From positions 1 through 5,612 of the forward strand of contig JBKQHQ010000231.1 of the NCBI GenBank assembly GCA_052148715.1: 5,612 bases of DNA, read 5' to 3'. Of the stretch, positions 1 to 5,525 are shown piece after piece (position 1 is the first letter of the stretch; every line of letters begins with the position of its first letter). The translations under genes were made by a program, and so were the position numbers. The notes under the pieces were generated by a model. That model was given only the letters and a program-made list of their open reading frames with translations, did not search any database and was not told the DNA's origin. This stretch comes from JBKQHQ01 sp052148715. GTDB lineage: Bacteria > Pseudomonadota > Alphaproteobacteria > Rhizobiales > Xanthobacteraceae.

Positions 1-39
1 TTCGCTGATCGCCCCAAATGCCGCCGCAGCACTCTCCAT
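1..39 (-). CDS. Possible 5' end of a minus-strand gene, truncated by the window edge
   Basis: On the minus strand an ATG at 39-37 opens 13 codons without a stop to the window edge, reading MESAAAAFGAISE. A GGAGG ribosome-binding sequence lies 5 bases upstream of this ATG, which is what separates it from a chance opening. If real, the gene runs leftwards and is divergent from the small secreted protein starting at 203, so the space between would hold both promoters. Thirteen residues are too few to identify a family, and no function is proposed. The alternative is that this is non-coding leader for a gene outside the window. Confidence 0.35.
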   Translation of the reverse strand, partial: MESAAAAFGAISE

Positions 40-134
40 CGCATCCTCCGCAAACCGAATCAGAGGATCACGACAGATTCAGCACTTCAGCCCTTTGTCA
101 CGCACTTCTTCACCCGATCCCCCTGCGCGAGGGC

Positions 135-163
135 CTTGGTTCTCTTGTGGTAGAGAGACCAAG
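135..163 (+). other. Stem-loop in the leader of the small secreted protein gene
   Basis: CTTGGT (135-140) pairs with ACCAAG (158-163), and TCTCT (141-145) pairs with AGAGA (152-156). G157 is bulged and the loop is 6 bases (146-151), giving an 11-bp stem. It ends 39 bases before the ATG at 203. There is no T-run after it on either strand, so it does not look like an intrinsic terminator. It could be a leader hairpin of the downstream mRNA or a two-fold-symmetric protein-binding site. The rest of 40-202 shows no other feature I can support, and I could not pick out convincing -35/-10 elements. Confidence 0.35.
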
Positions 164-202
164 CCGTCTACAGTGCGGGCCGGATTCGCCGGAGAGGGTG
201 TC

Positions 203-601
203 ATGCGTTCGAGAACAGCAGCGTTTGCCAGTGTCGTCGCTCTGGGGTTCACCATCGTCGCAGTGCCGGCCGACGCGGCGCCCAAGAAGAAGGATGGCGC
301 GCTTTCACCGGCGCGAACTCAGGTGATCATCCGGCCAGGCTCGCGGGTGATCAGCGGACAAGGTACGATGATCACGACCATTGGGCCCGGCGGGGTGATG
401 CAGACGCGCTACGTGGCGCAGCGGCGCTCCTTCCTCGATCCCGGCACCGACACGACGCCGGGAGAGAAGCTGCCCGGCGGCGTTTACGTGCCGCTCGCCT
501 ACTCGCCGACCTCGAACATCGACGTGCTCAGCCCGAGCGGCAGCTTCCGCCGCCAGCCGCTGGCGGATCCGTGGGATATTCCCTCGTATAAATTCCCGTA
601 G
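203..601 (+). CDS. Small secreted or periplasmic protein of unknown function (132 aa)
   Basis: The family is not recognised. The ATG at 203 is chosen over upstream in-frame starts because it is preceded by GGAGAGGG at a normal distance and because the protein then begins with a standard Sec signal peptide: MRSR, a hydrophobic stretch at about residues 6-21, and a likely cleavage site after ADA (about residue 25). The mature part starts APKKK and is about 107 residues. It is rich in Gly, Pro, Ser and Arg, with a glycine-rich stretch near residues 46-66 (GSRVISGQG, TIGPGGVMQTRY) and a proline-rich tail ending PSYKFP. There are no cysteines and no later membrane segment, so it is probably a soluble or envelope-associated periplasmic protein. 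It converges on leuB with a 33-bp gap that has no clear terminator. It is not obviously related to leucine synthesis. Confidence 0.8.
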   Translation: MRSRTAAFASVVALGFTIVAVPADAAPKKKDGALSPARTQVIIRPGSRVISGQGTMITTIGPGGVMQTRYVAQRRSFLDPGTDTTPGEKLPGGVYVPLAYSPTSNIDVLSPSGSFRRQPLADPWDIPSYKFP

Positions 602-634
602 CGCCCGCTCTTTAGCGCCGCGAGACCGGCCAGG

Positions 635-1747
635 TCACCCGGTCAATCGCTGCATCTCGGCGACGATCGCTTCGCCCATTTGTGTGGTGCCGACCAGGGT
701 CGTTCCCGGCGCCTTGATGTCGGCGGTGCGCAGGCCCTTGGCGAGCGCCGCCGCGATCGACTGATCGATGAGGTCGGCCTCCCGTCCCATATTGAACGAG
801 TAGCGCAGCGCCATGCCGAACGAGGCGAGCATGGCGATCGGATTGGCCACGCCCTTGCCGGCAATATCGGGCGCCGAGCCGTGCACCGGCTCGTACAGCG
901 CTTTGCGCTTCTTGGTCTTCGGGTCGGTCTCGCCGAGGGAGGCCGACGGCAGCATCCCAAGCGAGCCGGTGAGCATGGCGGCAACGTCGGACAGCACATC
1001 GCCGAACAGGTTGTCGGTGACGATGACGTCGAACTGTTTTGGGTAGCGCACGAGCTGCATCGCGCCGGCGTCGGCGAGCTGATGCTCGAGCTGCACATCC
1101 TTGAACTCACGCTGGTGCAGCTGCGTGATGACCTCGTGCCAAAGCACGCCGGTCTTCATCACGTTGCGCTTCTCCATCGAGGTGACCTTGTTGCGCCGCT
1201 TGCGCGCGAGCTCGAAGGCGACACGGCCGATGCGCTCGATCTCGTAGGTGTCGTAAACTTGCGTGTCGATGGCGCGCTTCTGACCATTACCGAGGTCGGT
1301 GATCGTCTTTGGCTCACCGAAATAGACGCCGCCGGTGAGCTCGCGGATGATCATGATATCGAGGCCGTCGACCACCTCGCGCTTGAGGCTCGAACCGTCG
1401 GCGAGCGCCGGATAGCAGATCGCCGGGCGCAGATTGGCAAACAGGCCAAGGTCCTTGCGCAGCCGCAGCAGACCCGCCTCCGGCCGCACGTCATAGGGCA
1501 CCGCGTCCCATTTCGGCCCGCCGACCGCGCCAAAGATCACCGCATCGGCCGCGTGCGCCTTGGCCATGGTCGCGTCGGTGACGGCGACGCCGTGCGCATC
1601 GTAGGCGCTACCGCCGACGAGGCCTTCCTCGGTCTCGAAGCGGGCGATGCCTTGTCTCTGCAAGAATTCGATCAGCCGCTTCACCTCGGCCATCACTTCC
1701 GGGCCGATGCCGTCGCCGGGAAGGAGAAGAAGCTTGTGGGTCGCCAT
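635..1747 (-). CDS. leuB: 3-isopropylmalate dehydrogenase LeuB
   Basis: This cytoplasmic enzyme oxidatively decarboxylates (2R,3S)-3-isopropylmalate with NAD+, the third committed step of leucine biosynthesis. The 370-residue length is normal for the family. The N-terminus has LLLPGDGIGPEVM. Substrate-binding arginines fit R97 (in LRLRKDLGLFANLRP), R107 and R135 (in RELTGGVYFGEP), followed by Y142. The catalytic lysine fits K193 in MEKRNVMKTG. The divalent-metal aspartates fit D226, D250 and D254, the last two within the family signature TDNLFGDVLSD. The NAD-binding segment EPVHGSAPDIAGKGVANPIA is at about 286-305. The ATG start has GAGG about 9 bases upstream. The gene is transcribed away from the exported cupin. 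No leuC or leuD is in the window, so it stands apart from an isopropylmalate isomerase operon here. I looked for a leucine-codon leader peptide upstream and saw none. It appears intact and functional. Confidence 0.98.
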   Translation of the reverse strand: MATHKLLLLPGDGIGPEVMAEVKRLIEFLQRQGIARFETEEGLVGGSAYDAHGVAVTDATMAKAHAADAVIFGAVGGPKWDAVPYDVRPEAGLLRLRKDLGLFANLRPAICYPALADGSSLKREVVDGLDIMIIRELTGGVYFGEPKTITDLGNGQKRAIDTQVYDTYEIERIGRVAFELARKRRNKVTSMEKRNVMKTGVLWHEVITQLHQREFKDVQLEHQLADAGAMQLVRYPKQFDVIVTDNLFGDVLSDVAAMLTGSLGMLPSASLGETDPKTKKRKALYEPVHGSAPDIAGKGVANPIAMLASFGMALRYSFNMGREADLIDQSIAAALAKGLRTADIKAPGTTLVGTTQMGEAIVAEMQRLTG

Positions 1748-1784
1748 TGCGCACCGCCTCGCGGGTCAAGATAATCCGTCCGGA

Positions 1785-1849
1785 TTGCTAAACGGCGCCG
1801 CCGGGCTTGGCAAGGCGCGCAGGCCCTAGCAATTTGCTGCCCGGCGGCG
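1785..1849. other. Two interleaved inverted repeats in the leuB-cupin divergent gap
   Basis: A perfect 11-bp inverted repeat pairs 1796-1806 (CGCCGCCGGGC) with 1839-1849 (GCCCGGCGGCG). A second, 6-bp pair joins TTGCTA (1785-1790) and TAGCAA (1827-1832). Because the two pairs overlap in order, they cannot form simple nested hairpins. They are either alternative structures or an H-type pseudoknot. The right arm ends 11 bases before the GGGAGG of the cupin gene, so in the cupin transcript the GC-rich stem would sit just before the ribosome-binding site. On the other strand it lies in the leuB leader. Regulatory function is inference, and GC-rich inverted repeats arise easily in this base composition. 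Confidence 0.4.
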
Positions 1850-1871
1850 GCAGGACTGATGGGAGGACACC

Positions 1872-2342
1872 ATGCGTGGATCGTCATACAAACGGCACCG
1901 ACAAAGCCTCGCGCTCGCGGCCCTGTGCTTGTCGATCGGCTCGGCGCATGCCGCCGAGCTCAATCCGGCGGCGGTGACTTTCAAGCTACCCGATCAGATC
2001 GAGTGGAAGGAGGGCCGAATTCCCGGCGTGCAGCAAGCGGTGATGGTCGGCGATCCGGAGAAGCCCGGCCTCTACATGGTGCTGACCAAGTGGCTCGCCG
2101 GCAACCATATGAGCCGGCCGCATTTCCATCCAAACGACCGCTTCATCACGGTACTGAAGGGGACCTGGTGGGTCGGCAGCGGCACGACCTTCGATCCGAG
2201 CAGCACGGTGCCGATGCCGGCCGGCACCTTCGTCACCCATTACGGCAAGCAGGTGCACTACGACGGCGCCAAGGACGAGGACGCGGTGCTGCTGATCGTC
2301 GGCGAGGGCCCGGCCACCGCGACGCCCGCGGAGGTGAAGTAG
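1872..2342 (+). CDS. Exported cupin-domain protein (156 aa)
   Basis: This is a single-domain cupin with a Sec signal peptide: a basic start (MRGSSYKRHR), a hydrophobic core at about residues 11-24 and a likely cleavage after SAHA (about 27). The start is fixed by GGGAGG five bases before the ATG. The first cupin motif is at about 77-97: a glycine, H84-F-H86, then a closing glycine at 97 in VLKGTW. The second is at about 116-123, PAGTFVTH with H123. H84, H86 and H123 could bind a metal. The glutamate usual after HxH is not at the expected place, which has R90. The substrate cannot be told from sequence; periplasmic cupins of this kind are mostly uncharacterised. The C-terminus, from about residue 133 on, is repeated in decayed form at 5383-5439. 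The stop codon directly abuts the palindromic repeat. The gene is divergent from leuB and convergent with the patatin gene, and it is probably monocistronic. Confidence 0.9.
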   Translation: MRGSSYKRHRQSLALAALCLSIGSAHAAELNPAAVTFKLPDQIEWKEGRIPGVQQAVMVGDPEKPGLYMVLTKWLAGNHMSRPHFHPNDRFITVLKGTWWVGSGTTFDPSSTVPMPAGTFVTHYGKQVHYDGAKDEDAVLLIVGEGPATATPAEVK

Positions 2343-2351
2343 CGGCTCTCT

Positions 2352-2430
2352 GTCATTGCGAGCGAAGCGAAGCAATCTCGCGCCGCACGTGCCCGCCCAA
2401 GCGAAATTGCGTCGCTTCGCTCGCAATGAC
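2352..2430. repeat. Full-length interspersed palindromic (REP-like) element
   Basis: A 25-base left arm (2352-2376, starting GTCATTGCGAGCGAAGCGA) is the reverse complement of the right arm (2406-2430) at 24 of 25 positions. The arms are separated by 29 bases. The element lies between the convergent cupin and patatin genes and would form a long stable hairpin in either transcript. It could help end transcription or protect 3' ends, although no T-run follows. Elements with this GAGCGAAGCGAAGCAAT core are widely scattered in Bradyrhizobium-like genomes (recalled, not searched). A second, half copy is at 5446-5484. The remaining intergenic bases 2431-2498 show nothing else I can support. Confidence 0.88.
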
Positions 2431-2498
2431 GAATGAGAGTCAGAGCTTGCTGAACAAACCTCCGTTGAACAGGGCTTCCTGAAACGTCCGCGACCTGC

Positions 2499-3533
2499 TC
2501 ATCCGGCGCGCCTGATTGCGACCTGCTTGGGCAACAACGGTCGGCCAGCATCGCTGGCAAGAAACCTCTTCGCGGCGTCGTAACCGCCTTCGTAGCGAGT
2601 CTTGATCCCTTGCTCGGAAAAATCCATACCGCCCGTCATCGGCACATGGGCGCTCGGGATGACTTTGAGGTTCTTGAGGCAGCGGAACTCCATCAACTTG
2701 CGGAATGCCTTACGTGCCCGTAGCTTGCTCGCTTGCGGAAGCTCCTTGTCCAGGTCGTCGATCATCTGGGCATAGTCGATCAACCCCTCGGGCCCGCCGA
2801 AGTCGTCCCAGAAGCGGTTCTCGAACGAGATCTCCATCATTCGATTCTTGATCTCGGTCAGGTTGGTCGGCACCGCGTCGTGGGTCGGGAACAAATCGAT
2901 CACAACGATGGGCAGGCGCTCGGCCTCCTCGGGCGAGAGCATGTCGATCATCGGGCGCAGCGGCGTATTGTCGAACAAACCGCCGTCCCAATACCAGTCA
3001 TCATCAATCTTGGTCATGGGGAAGCCCGGAGGCAGGCTGCCGCTGGCGAGGATATGATCCGGCGTGATGGTCGTCTCGGTGTTGGTGAAACGCGCCGAGG
3101 TACCCCGCGCAACATGGGTTGCGGTCACGGCAAAACGCATGTGTTTCGCATCGTTGATCTGGCGGAAGTCGCACAGGCGGGCCAACGTCCCCCGCATCGG
3201 CGTGATATCGCAGAGGCTGGTCCAATTCTGCATGTCGTAGAAGTCGGTCCGCAGCTTATAGAAATTGGGCGTTCCGAACATCGACAAGGTTTCCTGCAGC
3301 TCCTTCAGCATGAATGGAACCTGCCGGATCGTGATCTCGGACCACAACGCCTTGAGGCTGGCCGGGATATCGCCGTTGCGCGCGCCGGCGACGGCTGCCG
3401 CGTTGATGGCGCCAATGGACACTCCCGTGACGGCCACCGGCCGTAGGCCGGCCTCACATAGACTGGTGATCGCGCCATATTCGTAAGCGCCGAGAGCACC
3501 GCCGCCTTGCAGAACCAAACCGATCGCTGTCAT
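2499..3533 (-). CDS. Patatin-like phospholipase family protein (344 aa)
   Basis: This is a cytoplasmic serine acyl-hydrolase of the patatin family, which cleaves acyl esters using a Ser-Asp dyad. The oxyanion-hole glycine-rich loop is at residues 10-16 (GGGALGA, within VLQGGGALGAYEYG). The nucleophile is S39 in the GxSxG motif GVSIG (37-41). The catalytic Asp is D183 in YWDGGLFDNTPL. The segment ASGSLPPGFP (163-172) before the Asp motif is typical of bacterial patatins. The C-terminal third, from about 215, resembles the DUF3734 extension seen on some alphaproteobacterial patatins (recalled). The ATG at 3533 has GAGG seven bases upstream. There is no signal peptide or membrane segment. It lies 111 bp downstream of the CoA-transferase on the same strand, so co-transcription is possible. 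The substrate is unknown: phospholipid, acyl-CoA or a storage polyester are all possible. It appears intact. Confidence 0.94.
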   Translation of the reverse strand: MTAIGLVLQGGGALGAYEYGAITSLCEAGLRPVAVTGVSIGAINAAAVAGARNGDIPASLKALWSEITIRQVPFMLKELQETLSMFGTPNFYKLRTDFYDMQNWTSLCDITPMRGTLARLCDFRQINDAKHMRFAVTATHVARGTSARFTNTETTITPDHILASGSLPPGFPMTKIDDDWYWDGGLFDNTPLRPMIDMLSPEEAERLPIVVIDLFPTHDAVPTNLTEIKNRMMEISFENRFWDDFGGPEGLIDYAQMIDDLDKELPQASKLRARKAFRKLMEFRCLKNLKVIPSAHVPMTGGMDFSEQGIKTRYEGGYDAAKRFLASDAGRPLLPKQVAIRRAG

Positions 3534-3580
3534 GTCGCACCTCGATGAAACGGAGCTGTTGCGGGGAGAGGCTTCGGGGA

Positions 3581-3605
3581 CATGCCGGGCCGGCGGCGCG
3601 GCATG
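3581..3605 (-). other. Small inverted repeat between CoA-transferase and patatin genes
   Basis: CATGCCG (3581-3587) and CGGCATG (3599-3605) form a perfect 7-bp stem around an 11-base GC-rich loop, about 40 bases after the CoA-transferase stop. No T-run follows on the minus strand, so it is not a classical terminator. It might be an attenuating or processing hairpin between two co-transcribed genes, or chance. Confidence 0.28.
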
Positions 3606-3644
3606 CCATAGGGTGCTCCAGGAGCAGATGCCGGAGTGCAGTTC

Positions 3645-5066
3645 TCAGGCGAGAGCGGACTGCAGCGCCTTTTCCTGTTGCGCGGCCCATACCGGAAAAT
3701 GCGCGCCGAGCGGTTCGGCGGATCGTTCCCAGTGCGGCGGGGTCTCGCTCAACTGCAGTGAAGGAGCAAAGAAGGTCAGCTCGCCCAACGGGCCAACCTC
3801 CTTGCGGAGCAGGCTGGAGATGTAGGCCGGCGAGAGCGGCTCGGGCGGCAACGCCTCGCGCGCGACCTTGCCCAGGCTTTGCAGCCATGTCGCCGAGCGG
3901 GCGAGGGAGACGCGGACATGATAGCTTCCGCCTTCCTTCGACCGCCGAAGCAGCGCCGCCAGCGTTCCAAACGCACCAAGGAAGCCGGTGAGATAGTCGT
4001 TCGGGAATGTCGGAGCGAGCTGCGGGCTGTCGATGCTGCCTTGGGCAACGGCCATGCCGGTGCAGGATTGAGCAAGCTGCTCGAACCCCGGCCGGAAGTG
4101 CCACGGACCGGCGTGGCCGTAGCAGCTCGTCGATACGACGATGATGCCGGGACGCATCTCAGCGAGGCCGTGCGGCGAGAACCCCAAAGCGGTCAGCTTG
4201 CCGGGCCGGTAGCTCTGTGAGAAGACATCGGCATCCTTCACCAGTTCGCGCATGCGATGGTTGTCTTTCGGGACCTTTAGATCGAGAAAGGCCGAGAGCT
4301 TGCCGTGGCTCGTGTCGATGTCGAAGGGCGGCAACCGCGGACGGCTTGGGCAGCTGATGTGCAGCACCTCGGCGCCTTGCGAGGCCAAGGTTTTGGCGCA
4401 AGTCGGCCCAGCGATCACATGCGTGCAATCAATGATCTTGATGTCGGTGAGCGGACGCGGTGCGCCCTGCTTGAACGGCTCCGGCTCGCTGTCGCCGAGC
4501 TTGATGATCTCGACCACCGGCATGTCGGCAATGGCTTGGCCCTGAGGGTGCGCCAGCCATTCCGCATGGGTGCGCGCAACGGCGCCACCCAAGCCACGCT
4601 GCGCTATGGTCTCCTCAAGCTCAAAGGCATTCCACTTGGCCACCGCATGACCGATGGAGTTGCGGTCATCGGCGCAGCACAGCAGGCTCAGCAATCCGTC
4701 CCGCAGCTTTGGATAGCCGCCGTGCAGGAGGATATGGCGTCCGTCCAGCGTGGGATAGAATCCGACGGTCGGATACTCAGGATCCGGAACGGGAATTGGA
4801 TACCCGTGCTGTGATTGGAAGAAAACGCCGGCCGTCTCCGTCGCGGCAGCGCGCACATCGGTTTTTACTTTCTGGTCCTTGCCTCCGCGCCGCATCCAGA
4901 TCTCGCGAATGGCCACGCCTTGGGCTGCAAGGATGGCCGCGGAGGCCTCGCCGACCCGAAAGGGGGTGTCGTAGACCGGATCGCGACCAAGGATTTCTAC
5001 CGCATCGTCGCCAGGATGGGCGACGCCGCCGAGGTCTAGAAGTTGCTCAAGAATCTCCAACGGCAT
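3645..5066 (-). CDS. Family III (CaiB/BaiF-type) CoA-transferase (473 aa)
   Basis: This cytoplasmic enzyme is expected to move CoA between acyl donors and carboxylic acids; the acid is not predictable. The catalytic half is at about 205-400. It opens with PLTDIKIIDCTHVIAGPTCA (205-224), the typical family III Rossmann start. It continues with LDLKVPKDNHRMRELVKDADVF (partner of the usual LDLK...L...ADV block), the turn CYGHAGPW (315-322), and D357 in PNDYLTGFLGAFG, which fits the catalytic aspartate that carries the acyl/CoA intermediate. The first 200 residues resemble the small domain that normally comes after this core (TVGFYPTLDGRHILLHG near 100-116, then EWLAHPQGQAIADMPVVEI near 169-187). 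The order therefore looks permuted, or like a fusion with a half enzyme. The ATG at 5066 is preferred to a TTG ten codons upstream because AGGAG sits seven bases before it. It is likely followed by the patatin gene in the same transcript. Confidence 0.92.
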   Translation of the reverse strand: MPLEILEQLLDLGGVAHPGDDAVEILGRDPVYDTPFRVGEASAAILAAQGVAIREIWMRRGGKDQKVKTDVRAAATETAGVFFQSQHGYPIPVPDPEYPTVGFYPTLDGRHILLHGGYPKLRDGLLSLLCCADDRNSIGHAVAKWNAFELEETIAQRGLGGAVARTHAEWLAHPQGQAIADMPVVEIIKLGDSEPEPFKQGAPRPLTDIKIIDCTHVIAGPTCAKTLASQGAEVLHISCPSRPRLPPFDIDTSHGKLSAFLDLKVPKDNHRMRELVKDADVFSQSYRPGKLTALGFSPHGLAEMRPGIIVVSTSCYGHAGPWHFRPGFEQLAQSCTGMAVAQGSIDSPQLAPTFPNDYLTGFLGAFGTLAALLRRSKEGGSYHVRVSLARSATWLQSLGKVAREALPPEPLSPAYISSLLRKEVGPLGELTFFAPSLQLSETPPHWERSAEPLGAHFPVWAAQQEKALQSALA

Positions 5067-5073
5067 GTTGGTG

Positions 5074-5078
5074 CTCCT
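5074..5078 (-). promoter_or_regulatory. Ribosome-binding site that fixes the CoA-transferase start
   Basis: On the minus strand AGGAG (within GGAGAGGAG) ends seven bases before the ATG at 5066-5064. The longer in-frame reading from TTG at 5096 would place this site inside the coding region and has no comparable site of its own, so the protein is taken as 473 rather than 483 residues. Confidence 0.7.
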
Positions 5079-5109
5079 CTCCAGAACATGGGGCAAATGC
5101 AGATCTTAC

Positions 5110-5217
5110 TTAGGCTTTGACCAGTGCGATCGGCCGGGCAACAAATTGGGTGCCGAGGTCGAAGAAGAGCGGCCCGTCACTGCTCTTCTTTGCAATGCCA
5201 TTAAAAGTCCAACCCCT
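5110..5217 (-). pseudogene. Possible C-terminal remnant of an unidentified gene
   Basis: The minus strand is open for 35 codons between a TAA at 5218-5220 and a TAA at 5110-5112. The reading (…SSDGPLFFDLGTQFVARPIALVKA, shown only from its middle) has GC-rich third positions and a protein-like mix of hydrophobic and charged residues, unlike the spurious frames around it. It has no credible start codon with a ribosome-binding site, so it would be the tail of a broken gene. It ends 44 bases before the CoA-transferase ATG on the same strand, the spacing expected of a former operon partner. An overlapping frame just upstream (RDGAKFLLPLLKGLDF, ending at 5201) could be the preceding part separated by a frameshift. 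I do not recognise the family. Chance is a real alternative. Confidence 0.3.
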
Positions 5218-5300
5218 TTAGCAAGGGTAAAAGAAATTTGGCGCCGTCACGAGACGGTAGGGGCGCTGGCGTTATGGTTACGATTTCTATCAATCGGGCA

Positions 5301-5375
5301 TTTTCCCCCCGAGAAGGTAATGAACTCGCGCCGTCTCGTCTGCCGCCGCTCGACAAGAACCATGCGGCGTCCCAT
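5301..5375 (-). pseudogene. Remnant of the leader of an ABC-transporter substrate-binding protein
   Basis: On the minus strand, from an ATG at 5375-5373, the reading includes RRREFITFSGG (5336-5304). This closely matches the start RRREFITLLGG that is very common on predicted periplasmic substrate-binding proteins in Bradyrhizobium relatives (recalled pattern, where the continuation is an Ala-rich signal peptide). Here the match ends at GG and the following residues (KCPIDRNRN) bear no resemblance to a signal peptide; a stop follows at about 5247. It therefore looks like a leader cut off by a deletion or rearrangement, not a working gene. It is short, so a coincidental match cannot be excluded. 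Confidence 0.4.
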
Positions 5376-5382
5376 GCGAGAC

Positions 5383-5439
5383 GCCAAAGACCAAGGTGCG
5401 GTGCTGGTGATCGTCGGCAGAGGCGCGGCCACGAGGTGA
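5383..5439 (+). pseudogene. Decayed second copy of the cupin C-terminus
   Basis: Bases 5383-5433 align without gaps to 2268-2318 of the intact cupin gene at 40 of 51 positions. The translation AKDQGAVLVIVGRGAAT matches AKDEDAVLLIVGEGPAT. In both places the coding match is followed within about 30 bases by the same palindromic repeat arm, so the similarity runs through the stop codon into the repeat. Upstream of 5383 the match fades and nothing corresponding to the cupin HxH region is visible, so the copy is a 3' fragment with no start. It could derive from duplication of the 2268-2380 segment, or from a lost paralogue that also carried the repeat after its stop. Confidence 0.65.
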
Positions 5440-5445
5440 CGCAGC

Positions 5446-5484
5446 GCGGCTCTTTGTCATTACGAGCGAAGCGAAGCAATCTCG
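5446..5484 (+). repeat. Left half of a second palindromic (REP-like) element
   Basis: This 39-base stretch matches 2342-2380 at 37 of 39 positions (differences at 5454 and 5462). It contains the complete left arm with the GAGCGAAGCGAAGCAAT core. The right arm is absent: four bases past the match the sequence becomes the 3' end of a group II intron. The missing arm may lie beyond the intron, outside the window. Confidence 0.85.
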
Positions 5485-5487
5485 TCG

Positions 5488-5525
5488 ATAGGGGTCGGGA
5501 AGGGTTTTGGCCCTCCCCGCCCTCC
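5488..5525 (-). ncRNA. Group II intron domain VI with candidate branch-point A
   Basis: Directly after domain V the minus strand forms a GC-rich hairpin (GGGGAGGG against CCCTTCCC around a CCAAAA loop). An unpaired A at 5495 is followed by exactly seven bases (CCCCTAT) to the proposed 3' splice site. This is the usual position of the lariat branch-point adenosine, and it supports placing the intron end at 5488. Confidence 0.7.

Noticed and set aside
95..202. Upstream start for the small secreted protein, giving 168 aa
   Set aside because: The extra 36 residues would bury the clear signal peptide, and the ATG at 203 has its own GGAGAGGG.
680..1774. Long plus-strand open frame (364 codons) antisense to leuB
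   Set aside because: It is a shadow of the GC-rich leuB codons. Its composition (many His, Arg, Gly, Asp) is typical of antisense frames, and leuB is unmistakable.
1748..1871. Leucine-responsive attenuator for leuB
   Set aside because: No leader peptide with a run of leucine codons and no terminator with a T-run were found on the minus strand.
2352..2430. Palindromic repeat read as a CRISPR unit or an intrinsic terminator
   Set aside because: There is only one full copy with no spacer array, and no T-run follows either arm. It fits an interspersed REP-like element better.
2733..3446. Plus-strand 237-codon open frame antisense to the patatin gene
   Set aside because: It is an antisense shadow; the patatin motifs on the minus strand are complete.
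3454..4104. Minus-strand 216-codon frame overlapping the CoA-transferase and patatin genes
   Set aside because: It is out of frame with two well-supported genes and has Arg/Ala-rich shadow composition.
5067..5096. Longer CoA-transferase start at TTG 5096
   Set aside because: The ATG at 5066 has a strong AGGAG at ideal spacing; the TTG has none.
5065..5439. Plus-strand 124-codon open frame ending AAATR*
   Set aside because: Only its last 19 codons resemble the cupin. The rest overlaps other remnants on the opposite strand and has no cupin-like sequence or ribosome-binding site.
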